Source: Bradyrhizobium sp. CIAT3101 (GTDB lineage Bacteria; Pseudomonadota; Alphaproteobacteria; Rhizobiales; Xanthobacteraceae). From it: a stretch of 64,000 nucleotides of DNA. Under the pieces are notes generated by a model. It worked only from the letters and a program-made list of their open reading frames with translations, ran no database searches and had not been told where the DNA came from. Positions 1 to 8,844 of the stretch are shown piece by piece. Within the stretch, counting starts at the first letter, position 1. Each line of letters starts with the position of its first letter. The stretch is from contig NZ_CP121634.1 in the NCBI RefSeq assembly GCF_029714945.1, positions 2,501,001 to 2,565,000 of the forward strand, read 5' to 3'. The position numbers and the translations under genes were made by a program.

Positions 1-1
1 G

Positions 2-784
2 GACGAGGATGATCTCGCTTACTTCCTTGCGCATCTCGCCAGCGACATCCCGGTCTATGTCGTCGGCGTCGGCTCCAACCTGATCGTACGCGACGGCGGC
101 ATTGCCGGCGTGGTGATCCGGCTGGCGCCGCGCGCTTTCGGTGAGGCGACCGCGAACGGTGACGTCGTCATCGCGGGTGCGGCTGCGCTCGACAAGCGCG
201 TCGCGGAAGTCGCGGCCGGCGCCAATATCGGCGGGCTCGAATTCTATTTCGGCATTCCCGGCACGATCGGCGGCGCGCTGCGCATGAACGCGGGCGCCAA
301 TGGCGGCGAGACCAAGGACGTGCTGATCGAGGCGCGCGGCGTCGGCCGCGACGGCACGAAGCACATCTTCGCCAACGCCGACATGAAATTCGTCTACCGC
401 AACAGCGGCGTCGATCCCTCCATCATCTTCACGTCGGCCCGCTTTCGTGGCGAGATCCGGGATGTCGAGGCCATCCGCGCGCGGATGGCCGACGTGCAAA
501 GCCATCGCGAGACGGCGCAGCCGATCCGCGAGAAGACCGGCGGGTCGACCTTCAAGAATCCGCCCGGCCATTCCGCCTGGAAGCTGGTCGATGCCGCCGG
601 CTGCCGGGGCTTGCGCGTCGGTGGTGCGCAAGTGTCGGAGATGCACTGCAACTTCCTGATCAACACCGGCGATGCCACCGCGCACGACATCGAGACGCTG
701 GGCGAGACCGTCCGCGAACGCGTCAAGGCGAATTCCGGAATCGAGCTGCACTGGGAAATCAAGCGGATTGGAACTCCCGGCTAA
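2..784 (+). CDS. murB: UDP-N-acetylenolpyruvoylglucosamine reductase MurB (5' end missing)
   Basis: The enzyme reduces UDP-GlcNAc-enolpyruvate to UDP-MurNAc with NADPH and bound FAD, the second committed step of cytosolic peptidoglycan precursor synthesis. The frame is open from the left edge of the window, so the N-terminus lies outside; 260 residues are visible. FAD-domain signatures are present: [11 protein letters not shown] near the start, then [16 protein letters not shown]. The C-terminal substrate domain carries GGSTFKNP, whose Ser is the expected proton donor, and [12 protein letters not shown]. The gap to the downstream ddl start is only 22 bases, consistent with one dcw transcript. 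The identification is secure from motifs and from position. Confidence 0.95.
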   Translation, partial: DEDDLAYFLAHLASDIPVYVVGVGSNLIVRDGGIAGVVIRLAPRAFGEATANGDVVIAGAAALDKRVAEVAAGANIGGLEFYFGIPGTIGGALRMNAGANGGETKDVLIEARGVGRDGTKHIFANADMKFVYRNSGVDPSIIFTSARFRGEIRDVEAIRARMADVQSHRETAQPIREKTGGSTFKNPPGHSAWKLVDAAGCRGLRVGGAQVSEMHCNFLINTGDATAHDIETLGETVRERVKANSGIELHWEIKRIGTPG

Positions 785-806
785 TTTGGAGAGGCGACGA
801 GAGACT

Positions 807-1793
807 ATGCGCATCACCATCCTCTTCGGCGGCTCCAACCGCGAACGTCTGGTTTCCGTCGCGTCAGCCCAGGCGCTGCACCAGGCGCTCCCCGAGGCCG
901 ATCTCTGGTGGTGGGACGTCGAGGACAACGTTCACACCGTCCAGTCGAAGCAGTTGCTCGAACATTCCCGGCCCTTCGAGGACGAGTTCAAGCCTGGTAC
1001 GCGCGGCATTCCGCTGGCGCAGGCGCTCGACAAGGCCAAGGCGGAAGACCGCGTCCTCGTACTCAGCTTGCATGGCGGCGGCGCCGAGAATGGCGAATTG
1101 CAGGTGATGTGCGAAGCGCGCGGCGTGCCGTTCACCGGCTCCGGTTCGGCCTCCTCGCATCTCGCCTTCGACAAGATCGCGGCCAAGCGCTTTGCCGCGC
1201 TCGGTGGCGTGACACCGCCCGAGGGCATCGCGCTCGAGAATATCGATGAGGCCTTCGCCGAATATGGAAGGCTGATCGCAAAGCCGGCGCGCGATGGATC
1301 GAGCTATGGCCTGATCTTCGTCAACGCCAAGCAGGATCTCGTCGCCGTCCGCAATGCGGCCAGGCACGAAGAATATGTGATCGAGCCCTACATCGCCGGC
1401 GTCGAGGCGACCTGCGGCGTGCTGGAGCGCATCGACGGCTCGCTCATCTCGCTGCCGCCGATCGAGATCATCCCAGGTGAGGGCAATTTCGACTACGCAG
1501 CAAAGTACCTGCTGTCGACGACCCAGGAGATCTGCCCGGGCCGCTTCACCGCAGAGGTCACCGCCGCGCTCAAGAGCCAGGCGATGCTCGCGCATCGTGC
1601 GATGTCCTGCGCCGGCTATTCCCGCTCCGACTTCATCGTCTCGGAGAAGGGGCTGATCTATCTCGAAACCAACACGCTGCCCGGGCTGACCAAGTCCTCG
1701 CTCTACCCCAAGGCGCTGAAAGCCGAGGGCATCGCGTTTGCCGACTTCCTCCGCGACCTGATCGAGCTGGCGGTGCGGCGGGTGCGGAAATAA
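807..1793 (+). CDS. ddl: D-alanine--D-alanine ligase (ATP-grasp), divergent form
   Basis: This ATP-grasp ligase joins two D-alanines for the UDP-MurNAc-pentapeptide. It has 328 residues, a little longer than the usual ~305-310. The start is the ATG giving MRITILFGGSNRER, after the murB stop; an in-frame extension further upstream overlaps murB and is rejected. Loop sequences are unusual (GGSNRERLVS for GGTSAEREVS, LHGGGAENGELQ for LHGxGGEDGxxQ). The residues known to be catalytic in E. coli DdlB still have counterparts: Glu in RERLVS, His in LHGG, Ser in DGSSYG, Tyr in FDYAAKY, Arg in YSRSDF, and Glu/Asn in LETNTLPG. It lies between murB and ftsQ, as expected for dcw ddlB. It is probably a genuine ligase, although a related ATP-grasp activity is possible. 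Confidence 0.85.
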   Translation: MRITILFGGSNRERLVSVASAQALHQALPEADLWWWDVEDNVHTVQSKQLLEHSRPFEDEFKPGTRGIPLAQALDKAKAEDRVLVLSLHGGGAENGELQVMCEARGVPFTGSGSASSHLAFDKIAAKRFAALGGVTPPEGIALENIDEAFAEYGRLIAKPARDGSSYGLIFVNAKQDLVAVRNAARHEEYVIEPYIAGVEATCGVLERIDGSLISLPPIEIIPGEGNFDYAAKYLLSTTQEICPGRFTAEVTAALKSQAMLAHRAMSCAGYSRSDFIVSEKGLIYLETNTLPGLTKSSLYPKALKAEGIAFADFLRDLIELAVRRVRK

Positions 1794-2142
1794 TTAGGAT
1801 TGGTTAACGGCCGAGAGGGCGAAAACGGCCGTTTTGGTGCCCAAAGCCGGTAAAATGCCGGAGATCGTGGCATAACTGCCTCACCGAGCTGGGCAAAAAG
1901 CATTCTTCGTTAACGAACTTTACCTTTTGTTTACCAGGAAGTCCGAAGGTTAACGCTGGCGGCGCATATGGCGTTTTGGCTGCCGGCGCGTGAGCTGTTT
2001 CGGATTGTCCCCGACCGGCGAACGCTTTGAAGGGGAGCGGTTTCTTCAGCCGAAGACCAGTTACCCGGCCCGGCAAGTTCGAGACGTCATGTTCGCCAGG
2101 ACCCGCGCGGTGTCGTGGGCAAACTGTTGACGAGCTCGTGCA
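1794..2142 (+). promoter_or_regulatory. ddl-ftsQ intergenic region, probable ftsQAZ promoter region
   Basis: This 349-base gap interrupts the otherwise tight dcw cluster. It contains a perfect 14-base palindrome AAAACGGCCGTTTT (1822-1835) close after ddl. It also has an A/T-rich stretch around 1905-1960 with repeated TTAAC and TTACC words, including TTACCTTTTGTTTACC, which has two TTAC words 11 bases apart. That spacing resembles the CtrA box of alphaproteobacteria (TTAA-N7-TTAA), but the match is imperfect. No coding ORF of quality is seen. A promoter here is inferred from the gap and composition, not demonstrated. Confidence 0.4.
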
Positions 2143-3159
2143 ATGGATGGTGCAGGAAGCCTCTCCCGGTCGTTTTTGAGATCGCTGAGGCCCCAAGCTG
2201 ATCTGAAGGCGGCCGCTATCGGAGCGGTCGTGCTTCTGCGCGAGTGGGTACAGGACAAGCGCGCCGAGAAGCGCGCCGCTGCCAAGCAAAAAATCAAGGC
2301 CAAGGCGGTCGTCGAACGCGAGCCGCCGCCGCATCTGATCGCGGTCGTCGAGCGCTATCTGCCGCGCCGGGTCGGGATCAGCATGACCGTGCTGCTGCTG
2401 ATCGGCAGCTGCGGCCTCGGCATCGTCAAGGGCGGCCATCTCCAGGATTTCGTTACCGCCGTCAGCGACGCGCGCAACGCCATGGCCAATTCGGCCGGCT
2501 TCCGCATCACTTCGGTCGTGATCAACGGCCGCAAGCAGCTCAGCCAGGACGAGATCCTCGCGATCGGCGGCGTCAGCGGCCGCTCCTCGCTGCTGTTCCT
2601 CGATGCCGACGACGTCCGCGACAAGCTCAAGGCCAATCCCTGGATCGCGGATGCGACCGTGCTGAAGCTCTATCCGGGCCAGCTCATGATCGAGATCACC
2701 GAGCGCAAGGCGTTCGCGCTGTGGCAGGAGGCCGGCCGGCTCTCCGTCATCGCCGACGACGGTGCGCTGCTCGAACCCTATGTCTCGCGCCGGTTCCTGT
2801 CGCTGCCGCTCGTGGTCGGCAAGGGCGCCGACACGCAGGCCCGCGACTTCCTCGCGCTGCTCGCCCGCTATCCGCAGGTGAACTCGGTGACGAAGGCCGC
2901 GATCTATGTCGGCGAGCGGCGCTGGAACCTGAGGCTGAAGGACGGCCTCGACATCCGTCTGCCCGAGCAGGACGTCGGCAACGCGCTCGCCGCGCTCTCC
3001 AAGCTCGACAAGGACGACAGGCTGTTCTCGAAGGATATCGTCGCGATCGACATGCGCCTGCCCGACCGTCTGGTGGTGCAGCTGTCCGATGACGCCGCCA
3101 AGGCGCGCGAGGATCTGTTCAAGGACAAGAAGAAAAAGAAGGCCGGGGACGCCGCATGA
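2143..3159 (+). CDS. ftsQ: Cell division protein FtsQ
   Basis: FtsQ is a bitopic divisome protein whose periplasmic domain links early and late division proteins (FtsB/FtsL). It has 338 residues. A long basic cytoplasmic N-terminus (about residues 1-80, with runs such as KRAEKRAAAKQKIKAKA) precedes one membrane segment at about 79-97 (ISMTVLLLIGSCGLGIV). A POTRA domain follows (FRITSVVINGRKQLS, then ITERKAFALW) and then the beta domain with YPQVNSVTKAAIYVGERRW. The C-terminus is Lys-rich (KDKKKKKAGD). It overlaps ftsA by four bases (ATGA), implying translational coupling. The assignment is secure from gene order and the POTRA/FtsQ pattern. Confidence 0.95.
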   Translation: MDGAGSLSRSFLRSLRPQADLKAAAIGAVVLLREWVQDKRAEKRAAAKQKIKAKAVVEREPPPHLIAVVERYLPRRVGISMTVLLLIGSCGLGIVKGGHLQDFVTAVSDARNAMANSAGFRITSVVINGRKQLSQDEILAIGGVSGRSSLLFLDADDVRDKLKANPWIADATVLKLYPGQLMIEITERKAFALWQEAGRLSVIADDGALLEPYVSRRFLSLPLVVGKGADTQARDFLALLARYPQVNSVTKAAIYVGERRWNLRLKDGLDIRLPEQDVGNALAALSKLDKDDRLFSKDIVAIDMRLPDRLVVQLSDDAAKAREDLFKDKKKKKAGDAA

Positions 3160-4478
3160 CCGGTCTTGATCGCACCCAGACGCCGAAGATGCGCCCGATG
3201 CCGCACAAGCGCGCCGGTCTCGTCGCCTGCCTCGACATCGGCACCAGCAAGATCGCCTGCATGATCGCCCGGCTGAAGCCGTCGGCGCCGAGCGAGGCCC
3301 TGCGCGACCGTACTCATGCGGTGGAGCTGATCGGTTACAGCCAGATCCAGTCGCGCGGCATGAAGGCCGGCGCGGTGGTCGATCTCGCCGAATGCGAGCA
3401 GGCGGTGCGCCAGGCCGTCGGGCTTGCCGAGAAGATGGCCAAGGTTCGGGTCGAGTCCGTTTTGCTGTCGGTCTCCGGCGGCCGGCTCGCGGGCCAGCTG
3501 GTCGAAGCCGCAGCCGATATCCGCGGCGGTGCGGTGACGCCGGCCGATGTCAGCCGCGTCACCTCCACCGGCATGCGCCACGCCACCGGCGAGGGCCGCA
3601 CCGTGCTGCACGCGCTGCCGGTCGGCTACACGCTCGACGGCGTCAAGGGCATCCGCGATCCCCGCGGCATGGTCGCGCATCAATTCGGCGTCGACATGAA
3701 CGTCGTCACCTGCGACGCCACCGTGGCGCGGAACCTGATGCTGGCGGTGGAACGCTGCCATCTCAACGTCGAAGCCATGGCGGCGAGCCCCTATGTGGCC
3801 GGCCTGTCGGTGCTGACCGACGACGAGGCCGATCTCGGCGCGGCCGTGGTCGAGATGGGCGCGGGCACCACCACCATCGCGGTCTATTCCGGCGGCCGCT
3901 TCGTGCACGCGGCCGGTTTTGCGGTCGGTGGGCAACATATCACGATGGATCTCGCGCGCGGACTCTCGGCGACCATTGCCGATGCCGAGCGAATCAAGAC
4001 GTTATACGGCACCGTCATCACCGGCGGATCGGACTCGCGTGAGCTGATGTCTGTACCGACAGCCGGTGACGATCAGGATCTGCCGCAGATCGTTTCGCGC
4101 GCCACCATCGCCAACATCGTCAAGCATCGTGCCGAGGAAGTCTTCGAAATGGTTCGGGACAAGCTGAAGGATTCGCCCTTCGCGGCGGAGCCCAAGGGCC
4201 GTGTCGTGCTCTCCGGCGGCGCCTCGCAGCTCACCGGCCTCGTCGAGCTCGGAACCCAGATTCTCGGCCGGCCCGTGCGGGTCGGACGTCCGCTCGGTTT
4301 TGGCCGGCTGCCCAACGAGGCGAAGAACGCCGCGTTCGCGGTGCCGGCCGGACTTCTCGTCTACCCGCAATATGTTCACCACGAACATGTCGAACCGCGG
4401 CATACGCGGCAGCAGGTCAGGACAGGAACGGGCGGTTATTTCGGAAAGGTCGGGCGATGGCTACGCGAGGGCTTTTGA
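3156..4478 (+). CDS. ftsA: Cell division protein FtsA
   Basis: FtsA is an actin-fold ATPase that tethers FtsZ filaments to the membrane. It has 440 residues. The phosphate-1 motif CLDIGTSKIACMIA is near residue 25. The 1C subdomain SHS2 region follows, then phosphate-2 with EMGAGTTTIAVYSGG and the adenosine motif VVLSGGASQLTG. The C-terminus ends in the amphipathic membrane-targeting helix (GYFGKVGRWLREGF). Its ATG sits inside the ftsQ stop overlap. It is followed after 87 bases by ftsZ. Confidence 0.97.
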   Translation: MTGLDRTQTPKMRPMPHKRAGLVACLDIGTSKIACMIARLKPSAPSEALRDRTHAVELIGYSQIQSRGMKAGAVVDLAECEQAVRQAVGLAEKMAKVRVESVLLSVSGGRLAGQLVEAAADIRGGAVTPADVSRVTSTGMRHATGEGRTVLHALPVGYTLDGVKGIRDPRGMVAHQFGVDMNVVTCDATVARNLMLAVERCHLNVEAMAASPYVAGLSVLTDDEADLGAAVVEMGAGTTTIAVYSGGRFVHAAGFAVGGQHITMDLARGLSATIADAERIKTLYGTVITGGSDSRELMSVPTAGDDQDLPQIVSRATIANIVKHRAEEVFEMVRDKLKDSPFAAEPKGRVVLSGGASQLTGLVELGTQILGRPVRVGRPLGFGRLPNEAKNAAFAVPAGLLVYPQYVHHEHVEPRHTRQQVRTGTGGYFGKVGRWLREGF

Positions 4479-4565
4479 TGACCGCTTTCCCCAATTGTCG
4501 ATTTTCACCAACTCCCGCGGCCGCAGGCCGGGGCGAACCCACGCGCGCGTGATCGAGAGGCAAAC

Positions 4566-6362
4566 ATGACCATCAGCATCAACGTTCCTGATATTCACGA
4601 GTTGAAGCCCCGCATCACCGTGTTCGGCGTCGGCGGCGCCGGCGGCAACGCCGTCAACAACATGATCACGGCCGGCCTCCAGGGCGTCGACTTCGTGGTC
4701 GCCAACACCGATGCGCAGGCGCTGACAATGTCGAAGGCGCAGCGCATCGTGCAGATGGGCACCGCGGTGACGCAAGGCCTCGGCGCCGGCTCGCAGCCGA
4801 ACGTCGGCGCTGCCGCCGCGGAAGAAGTCATCGACGAGCTGCGCGATCATCTCTCGGGCGCCAACATGGTGTTCGTCACGGCGGGCATGGGCGGCGGCAC
4901 CGGCACCGGCGCTGCTCCGGTCATCGCCAAGACCGCGCGCGACATGGGCATCCTCACCGTCGGCGTCGTGACCAAGCCGTTCCACTTCGAGGGCGGCCGC
5001 CGCATGCGCACCGCCGAAGCCGGCATCAACGAGCTTCACAAGGTCGTCGACACGCTGCTGATCATCCCGAACCAGAACCTGTTCCGGGTTGCCAACGAGA
5101 AGACCACGTTTGCCGACGCCTTCGCGATGGCCGACCAGGTGCTCTACTCGGGCGTGGCCTGCATCACCGACCTGATGGTCAAGGAAGGCCTGATCAACCT
5201 CGACTTCGCCGACGTCCGCGCCGTCATGCGCGAGATGGGCAAGGCGATGATGGGCACCGGCGAAGCCTCCGGTGACAAGCGCGCGCTCACCGCCGCTGAA
5301 GCCGCGATCGCCAACCCGCTGATCGACGACTCCTCGATGAAGGGCGCCAAGGGCCTCCTCATCTCCATCACCGGCGGCAAGGACCTCACCCTGTTCGAGG
5401 TCGACGAAGCCGCGACCCGCATCCGCGAGGAAGTCGATCAGGACGCCAACATCATCGTCGGCGCCACCTTCGACGAAGCGCTCGATGGCCTGATCCGCGT
5501 CTCGGTCGTCGCCACCGGCATCGAGCAGGCCGCGATTGCCCGCAACACCCAGGGCACCAGCGCTCCGGTCGCAAACGCCGCGCCGCAGCAGCTGCAGCAG
5601 GCTCCCGCTGTCCCGGCTGCCGCTGCCGAGAGCCGTCTCGCCGACCTGACCGCGCGCCTACGTGCCGACAACCAGCGTCTGGCCGAGCGCGCCCAGAAGC
5701 TGGAATCGCAGATCCCTGCCGCACCCGCCGCTGCCGCGCCTGTCGCACAGCGTCCCAATGTCGAGCGTGCGGCGCTTGCCGCCATCGCCGCTGCCGTGTC
5801 CGAAGTTCCGTCGGCGCCCGCGCCGCAGACCTATGGCGACGTCACCGTGCGCCCGATCGCGCAGAAGCCCACGCTGTTTCCGGAGCCCGAGCAAGCGCCG
5901 GTTGGCATGCATGAGCCGATGACGCCGGAAACCTTCATCCCGCCGCAGGCCGAGCGTGCTCCGGCCCGCGCCCCGCGCATGCCGCGCCTCGAGGAACTGC
6001 CGATGCCGGCCCAGGCCGAGCTGCGTCAGGCCCGTGGCGAGGTGGAAGAGGAAACGCCGCAGAAGACCCGTCTGTCGCTGCTGCAGCGCCTCGCCAATGT
6101 CGGCCTCGGCCGGCGCGACGAGGAGACCGAGGCCCCGATCGCCGCCCGGACCGCCGGTCCCGCCATGCCGGCGCTGCCCGATCGCAAGCCGCAGCGGACG
6201 GTGCAGCAGCAGATCGCCGCCAGCGAACCGGTGTCGGAATACGCCCGCCGGCCCGCGCCGCAGGGACTCGACGCCCATGGCCGCCCCGCACCTGTTGCGC
6301 CGGCGCCACAGGGAGACGACCATCTTGATATCCCGGCCTTCCTGCGCCGGCAGGCGACCTGA
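4566..6362 (+). CDS. ftsZ: Cell division GTPase FtsZ
   Basis: FtsZ is the tubulin-like GTPase that forms the Z-ring. It has 598 residues, far longer than the ~380 of E. coli, because of a long linker after about residue 320. The GTP-binding signature [10 protein letters not shown] lies near residues 107-116, and the T7 catalytic loop [11 protein letters not shown] is present. The linker is Ala/Pro/Gln-rich and low in complexity. The C-terminal conserved peptide is [14 protein letters not shown], the site for FtsA and other partners. The Shine-Dalgarno GAGAGG sits six bases before the ATG. Long linkers are known in alphaproteobacterial FtsZ. A strong terminator follows directly. Confidence 0.98.
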   Translation: MTISINVPDIHELKPRITVFGVGGAGGNAVNNMITAGLQGVDFVVANTDAQALTMSKAQRIVQMGTAVTQGLGAGSQPNVGAAAAEEVIDELRDHLSGANMVFVTAGMGGGTGTGAAPVIAKTARDMGILTVGVVTKPFHFEGGRRMRTAEAGINELHKVVDTLLIIPNQNLFRVANEKTTFADAFAMADQVLYSGVACITDLMVKEGLINLDFADVRAVMREMGKAMMGTGEASGDKRALTAAEAAIANPLIDDSSMKGAKGLLISITGGKDLTLFEVDEAATRIREEVDQDANIIVGATFDEALDGLIRVSVVATGIEQAAIARNTQGTSAPVANAAPQQLQQAPAVPAAAAESRLADLTARLRADNQRLAERAQKLESQIPAAPAAAAPVAQRPNVERAALAAIAAAVSEVPSAPAPQTYGDVTVRPIAQKPTLFPEPEQAPVGMHEPMTPETFIPPQAERAPARAPRMPRLEELPMPAQAELRQARGEVEEETPQKTRLSLLQRLANVGLGRRDEETEAPIAARTAGPAMPALPDRKPQRTVQQQIAASEPVSEYARRPAPQGLDAHGRPAPVAPAPQGDDHLDIPAFLRRQAT

Positions 6363-6388
6363 GATTTGTTACAATAAGGCAGATGCAG

Positions 6389-6421
6389 AAAGGCCCCGGC
6401 GGGAAGCTTGCCGGGGCCTTT
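6389..6421 (+). terminator. Rho-independent terminator after ftsZ
   Basis: A perfect 12-base-pair stem (AAAGGCCCCGGC at 6389-6400 with GCCGGGGCCTTT at 6410-6421) closes a nine-base loop and runs into TTTCCTTTGG. It starts 27 bases after the ftsZ stop and would end the ftsQAZ transcript before lpxC. Confidence 0.9.
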
Positions 6422-6723
6422 CCTTTGGTCCCGTGCATATCCGGATTACGCGTTCAAGCAACTGATTTTAAATCATTAATTACCTGTTCGGTGCTTCAGT
6501 AAAGCTGCCGATAACGGCCCGAAACTCCGGCGCAATTTGGTTAAGCCTTGGCGCGAATACGGCAGGTTTGGGGTAACAATCGGTAAAAAAGCGTGAGTTG
6601 GCGCTGTTTGAGGCAGTGACTATGGTTCGGTGTGACTTGGGGATACGGAGATTCGGACGGTCGATCTCGATCGATCAGTCGGGTCTAGTATAAGTCGCAG
6701 TGGTCGTAGTGGGGCGGTTCCTG
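6422..6723 (+). promoter_or_regulatory. ftsZ-lpxC intergenic region, probable lpxC promoter region
   Basis: About 300 bases lie between the ftsZ terminator and lpxC, with no ORF of quality. The stretch is clearly A/T-richer than its surroundings around 6460-6500 (TTTTAAATCATTAATTACC) and 6575-6595 (GGTAACAATCGGTAAAAAAG). Several GATC words cluster just upstream (6660-6680). Because a strong terminator precedes it, lpxC must have its own promoter here; I cannot fix the -35/-10 boxes with confidence. Confidence 0.4.
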
Positions 6724-7686
6724 ATGAAATTTAGCCGGCAAACAACGCTTCGTGCGCAAGCCACCGTGGCAGGCGTGGGCGTTCATTCCGGTCTTCCCGT
6801 CACCCTTACGCTTGGACCTGCACCCGTCGATGCAGGTCTTATTTTTGTCCGCACCGGACTTGAGGGAAGTGACCGCGAGATCCAGGCGACCGCCGAGCAG
6901 GTGGTTGCAACCGATTTCGCGACCGTCCTCGGCGACCGCAATGGTCCGCTGATCTCCACCGCCGAGCATGTGCTTGCTGCGCTGCGGGGCATGGGCGTCG
7001 ACAACGCCATCATCGAAGTCGATGGTCCGGAAGTACCGATCATGGACGGCAGCGCCGCGGCCTTCATCGCGGCGATCGATCAGGCCGGTATCGTCAACCA
7101 GCCGGCGCAGCGCCGGTTCATCCAGGTTTTGAAGCCGATCTCGGTCAAGATCGGCGATTCCTTCGGCGAGATCCGGCCCTACGCCAACGGCTTCCGCGCC
7201 GAGGTCGAGATCGACTTCACCAATCCCGTCATCGGCCAGCAGAGCTACGGCTTCGACGTGAGCCCCGAGCGCTTCCGCCGCGAAGTCGGCCGTGCCCGGA
7301 CCTTCGGTCTGATGGGCGACGTCGCCAGGCTCTGGAGCGCGGGCTATGCGCTCGGCGCCTCCTTCGAAAATACCATCGTGTTCGACGAGGAGCGGCTGCT
7401 CAACACAGAGGGGCTGCGCTACGCCGACGAATGCGCCCGTCACAAGGTTCTTGACGTGATCGGCGATCTCGCTCTGGCCGGCCTGCCGCTGCTTGGTGCT
7501 TATCGCTCGGTGCGTGGCGGTCACAAGCTCAACCACGCCGTCCTGACCGCACTGCTCGCCGACCGTAGCGCCTGGCGGGTGGTCGAGGGCGAGGCGGCCC
7601 GCCGCACCACGCGTGGCGTTGTCGAGGTCGGCAGCGGTATCGTTGGCGGCCGGATCGCCGCGGCCTACGGGCCGGACGTGTCCTGA
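6724..7686 (+). CDS. lpxC: UDP-3-O-acyl-N-acetylglucosamine deacetylase LpxC
   Basis: LpxC is the zinc deacetylase that makes the first irreversible step of lipid A synthesis in the cytosol. It has 320 residues. The start chosen is the ATG giving MKFSRQTTLRAQ, which matches the family N-terminus; an upstream GTG would add only eight residues. Zinc and catalytic motifs are present: SAEHVLAAL (first His), the catalytic Glu region PIMDGSAAAF, and ARHKVLDVIGDLAL (second His and Asp), followed by GGHKLNHAVL. The C-terminus is Gly/Ala-rich and ends at GPDVS. It stands between ftsZ and bamD, as in many alphaproteobacteria. Confidence 0.97.
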   Translation: MKFSRQTTLRAQATVAGVGVHSGLPVTLTLGPAPVDAGLIFVRTGLEGSDREIQATAEQVVATDFATVLGDRNGPLISTAEHVLAALRGMGVDNAIIEVDGPEVPIMDGSAAAFIAAIDQAGIVNQPAQRRFIQVLKPISVKIGDSFGEIRPYANGFRAEVEIDFTNPVIGQQSYGFDVSPERFRREVGRARTFGLMGDVARLWSAGYALGASFENTIVFDEERLLNTEGLRYADECARHKVLDVIGDLALAGLPLLGAYRSVRGGHKLNHAVLTALLADRSAWRVVEGEAARRTTRGVVEVGSGIVGGRIAAAYGPDVS

Positions 7687-7930
7687 ACGGCTGTTGCGGC
7701 ACGCGCGAAGCGGCATTTTTATCGGGGAAACTCCTGGTAACCATGATCGACTAGGATTGCGGCGTTTTCGCCTTAATCCGGGCGGAATGCCTGCCTATCC
7801 GATGGGTTAACAATCGTTTTTCGGTTACACCGACGTGGTCGCATGGCAGGCACCACGGACACATTTCGCGCCCGTGACGGGGATCACGGGCTGGCGGGCA
7901 CCGCATCACAGGGCGTCAGGTCTCAAATTC

Positions 7931-8818
7931 ATGTCGGCACAGCGTATGACGCGCGGATATCTCTTGGTTTCACCGCGAGCCCGTGGGCTGCTTCAGGCTG
8001 CGACTCTGTTCCTGCTCGCATTGCCGCTGGCCGGTTGCGGCACCGGCTCGCTCTGGGACAAGTTCACCGCCAAGGACGATACCTTCGTCGAGGAGCCTGC
8101 CGACAAGATCTACAATGAGGGCTTGTACCTCATGAACGAAAAGAAGGACATGAAGGCGGCGAACAAGAAGTTCGAAGAGGTCGACCGCCAGCATCCCTAT
8201 TCCGACTGGGCGCGCAAATCGCTGCTGATGTCGGCCTACGCGTCCTACCAGGGCGGCGACTATGACAGCTGCATCGGCGCTGCCACCCGCTACGTCACCC
8301 TGCATCCCGGCAGCCCGGATGCGGCTTACGCGCAATACCTGATCGCGGCCTCGCATTACGACCAGATTCCGGACATCAACCGTGACCAGGGCCGCACCGA
8401 GAAGGCGATCGCCTCGCTGGAAGAGGTGGTGCGCAAATATCCGACGTCCGAATATGCGACCTCCGCCAAGGCCAAGATCGAGGGTGCACGCGACCAACTC
8501 GCCGGCAAGGAAATGGCCGTCGGCCGTTACTACATGGGCAAGCGCGACTACACCGCCGCGATCAACCGCTACAAGGCCGTGGTGACGCAGTATCAGACCA
8601 CGCGTCACGTCGAGGAGGCGCTCTACCGCCTCACCGAGTCCTACATGGCGATCGGCATTGTCGGCGAGGCCCAGACCGCCGCCGCCGTGCTCGGGCACAA
8701 TTTTCCCGACAGCCGGTGGTACAAGGACGCCTATAATCTTGTAAAATCCGGCGGTCTCGAGCCGAGCGAGAATCAAGGGTCCTGGATCAGCCGGACCTTC
8801 AAGGGGATTGGCCTCTAA
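7931..8818 (+). CDS. bamD: Outer membrane assembly lipoprotein BamD (ComL/YfiO)
   Basis: BamD is the essential lipoprotein of the BAM complex that folds outer membrane beta-barrels. It has 295 residues from the ATG at MSAQRMTRGY; the frame extends further upstream but without a signal. The N-terminus is a lipoprotein signal with lipobox LPLAGC (Cys36). The rest is TPR-like helices, with YNEGLYLMNEKKDMKAANKKF, then YPTSEYATSAKAKIEGARD and VGRYYMGKRDYTAAINRY, typical of BamD. It is followed 26 bases later by recN, an arrangement common in proteobacteria. Confidence 0.95.
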   Translation: MSAQRMTRGYLLVSPRARGLLQAATLFLLALPLAGCGTGSLWDKFTAKDDTFVEEPADKIYNEGLYLMNEKKDMKAANKKFEEVDRQHPYSDWARKSLLMSAYASYQGGDYDSCIGAATRYVTLHPGSPDAAYAQYLIAASHYDQIPDINRDQGRTEKAIASLEEVVRKYPTSEYATSAKAKIEGARDQLAGKEMAVGRYYMGKRDYTAAINRYKAVVTQYQTTRHVEEALYRLTESYMAIGIVGEAQTAAAVLGHNFPDSRWYKDAYNLVKSGGLEPSENQGSWISRTFKGIGL

Positions 8819-8844
8819 AGGTCTCGGCTAGGAAATCTGGTTCC

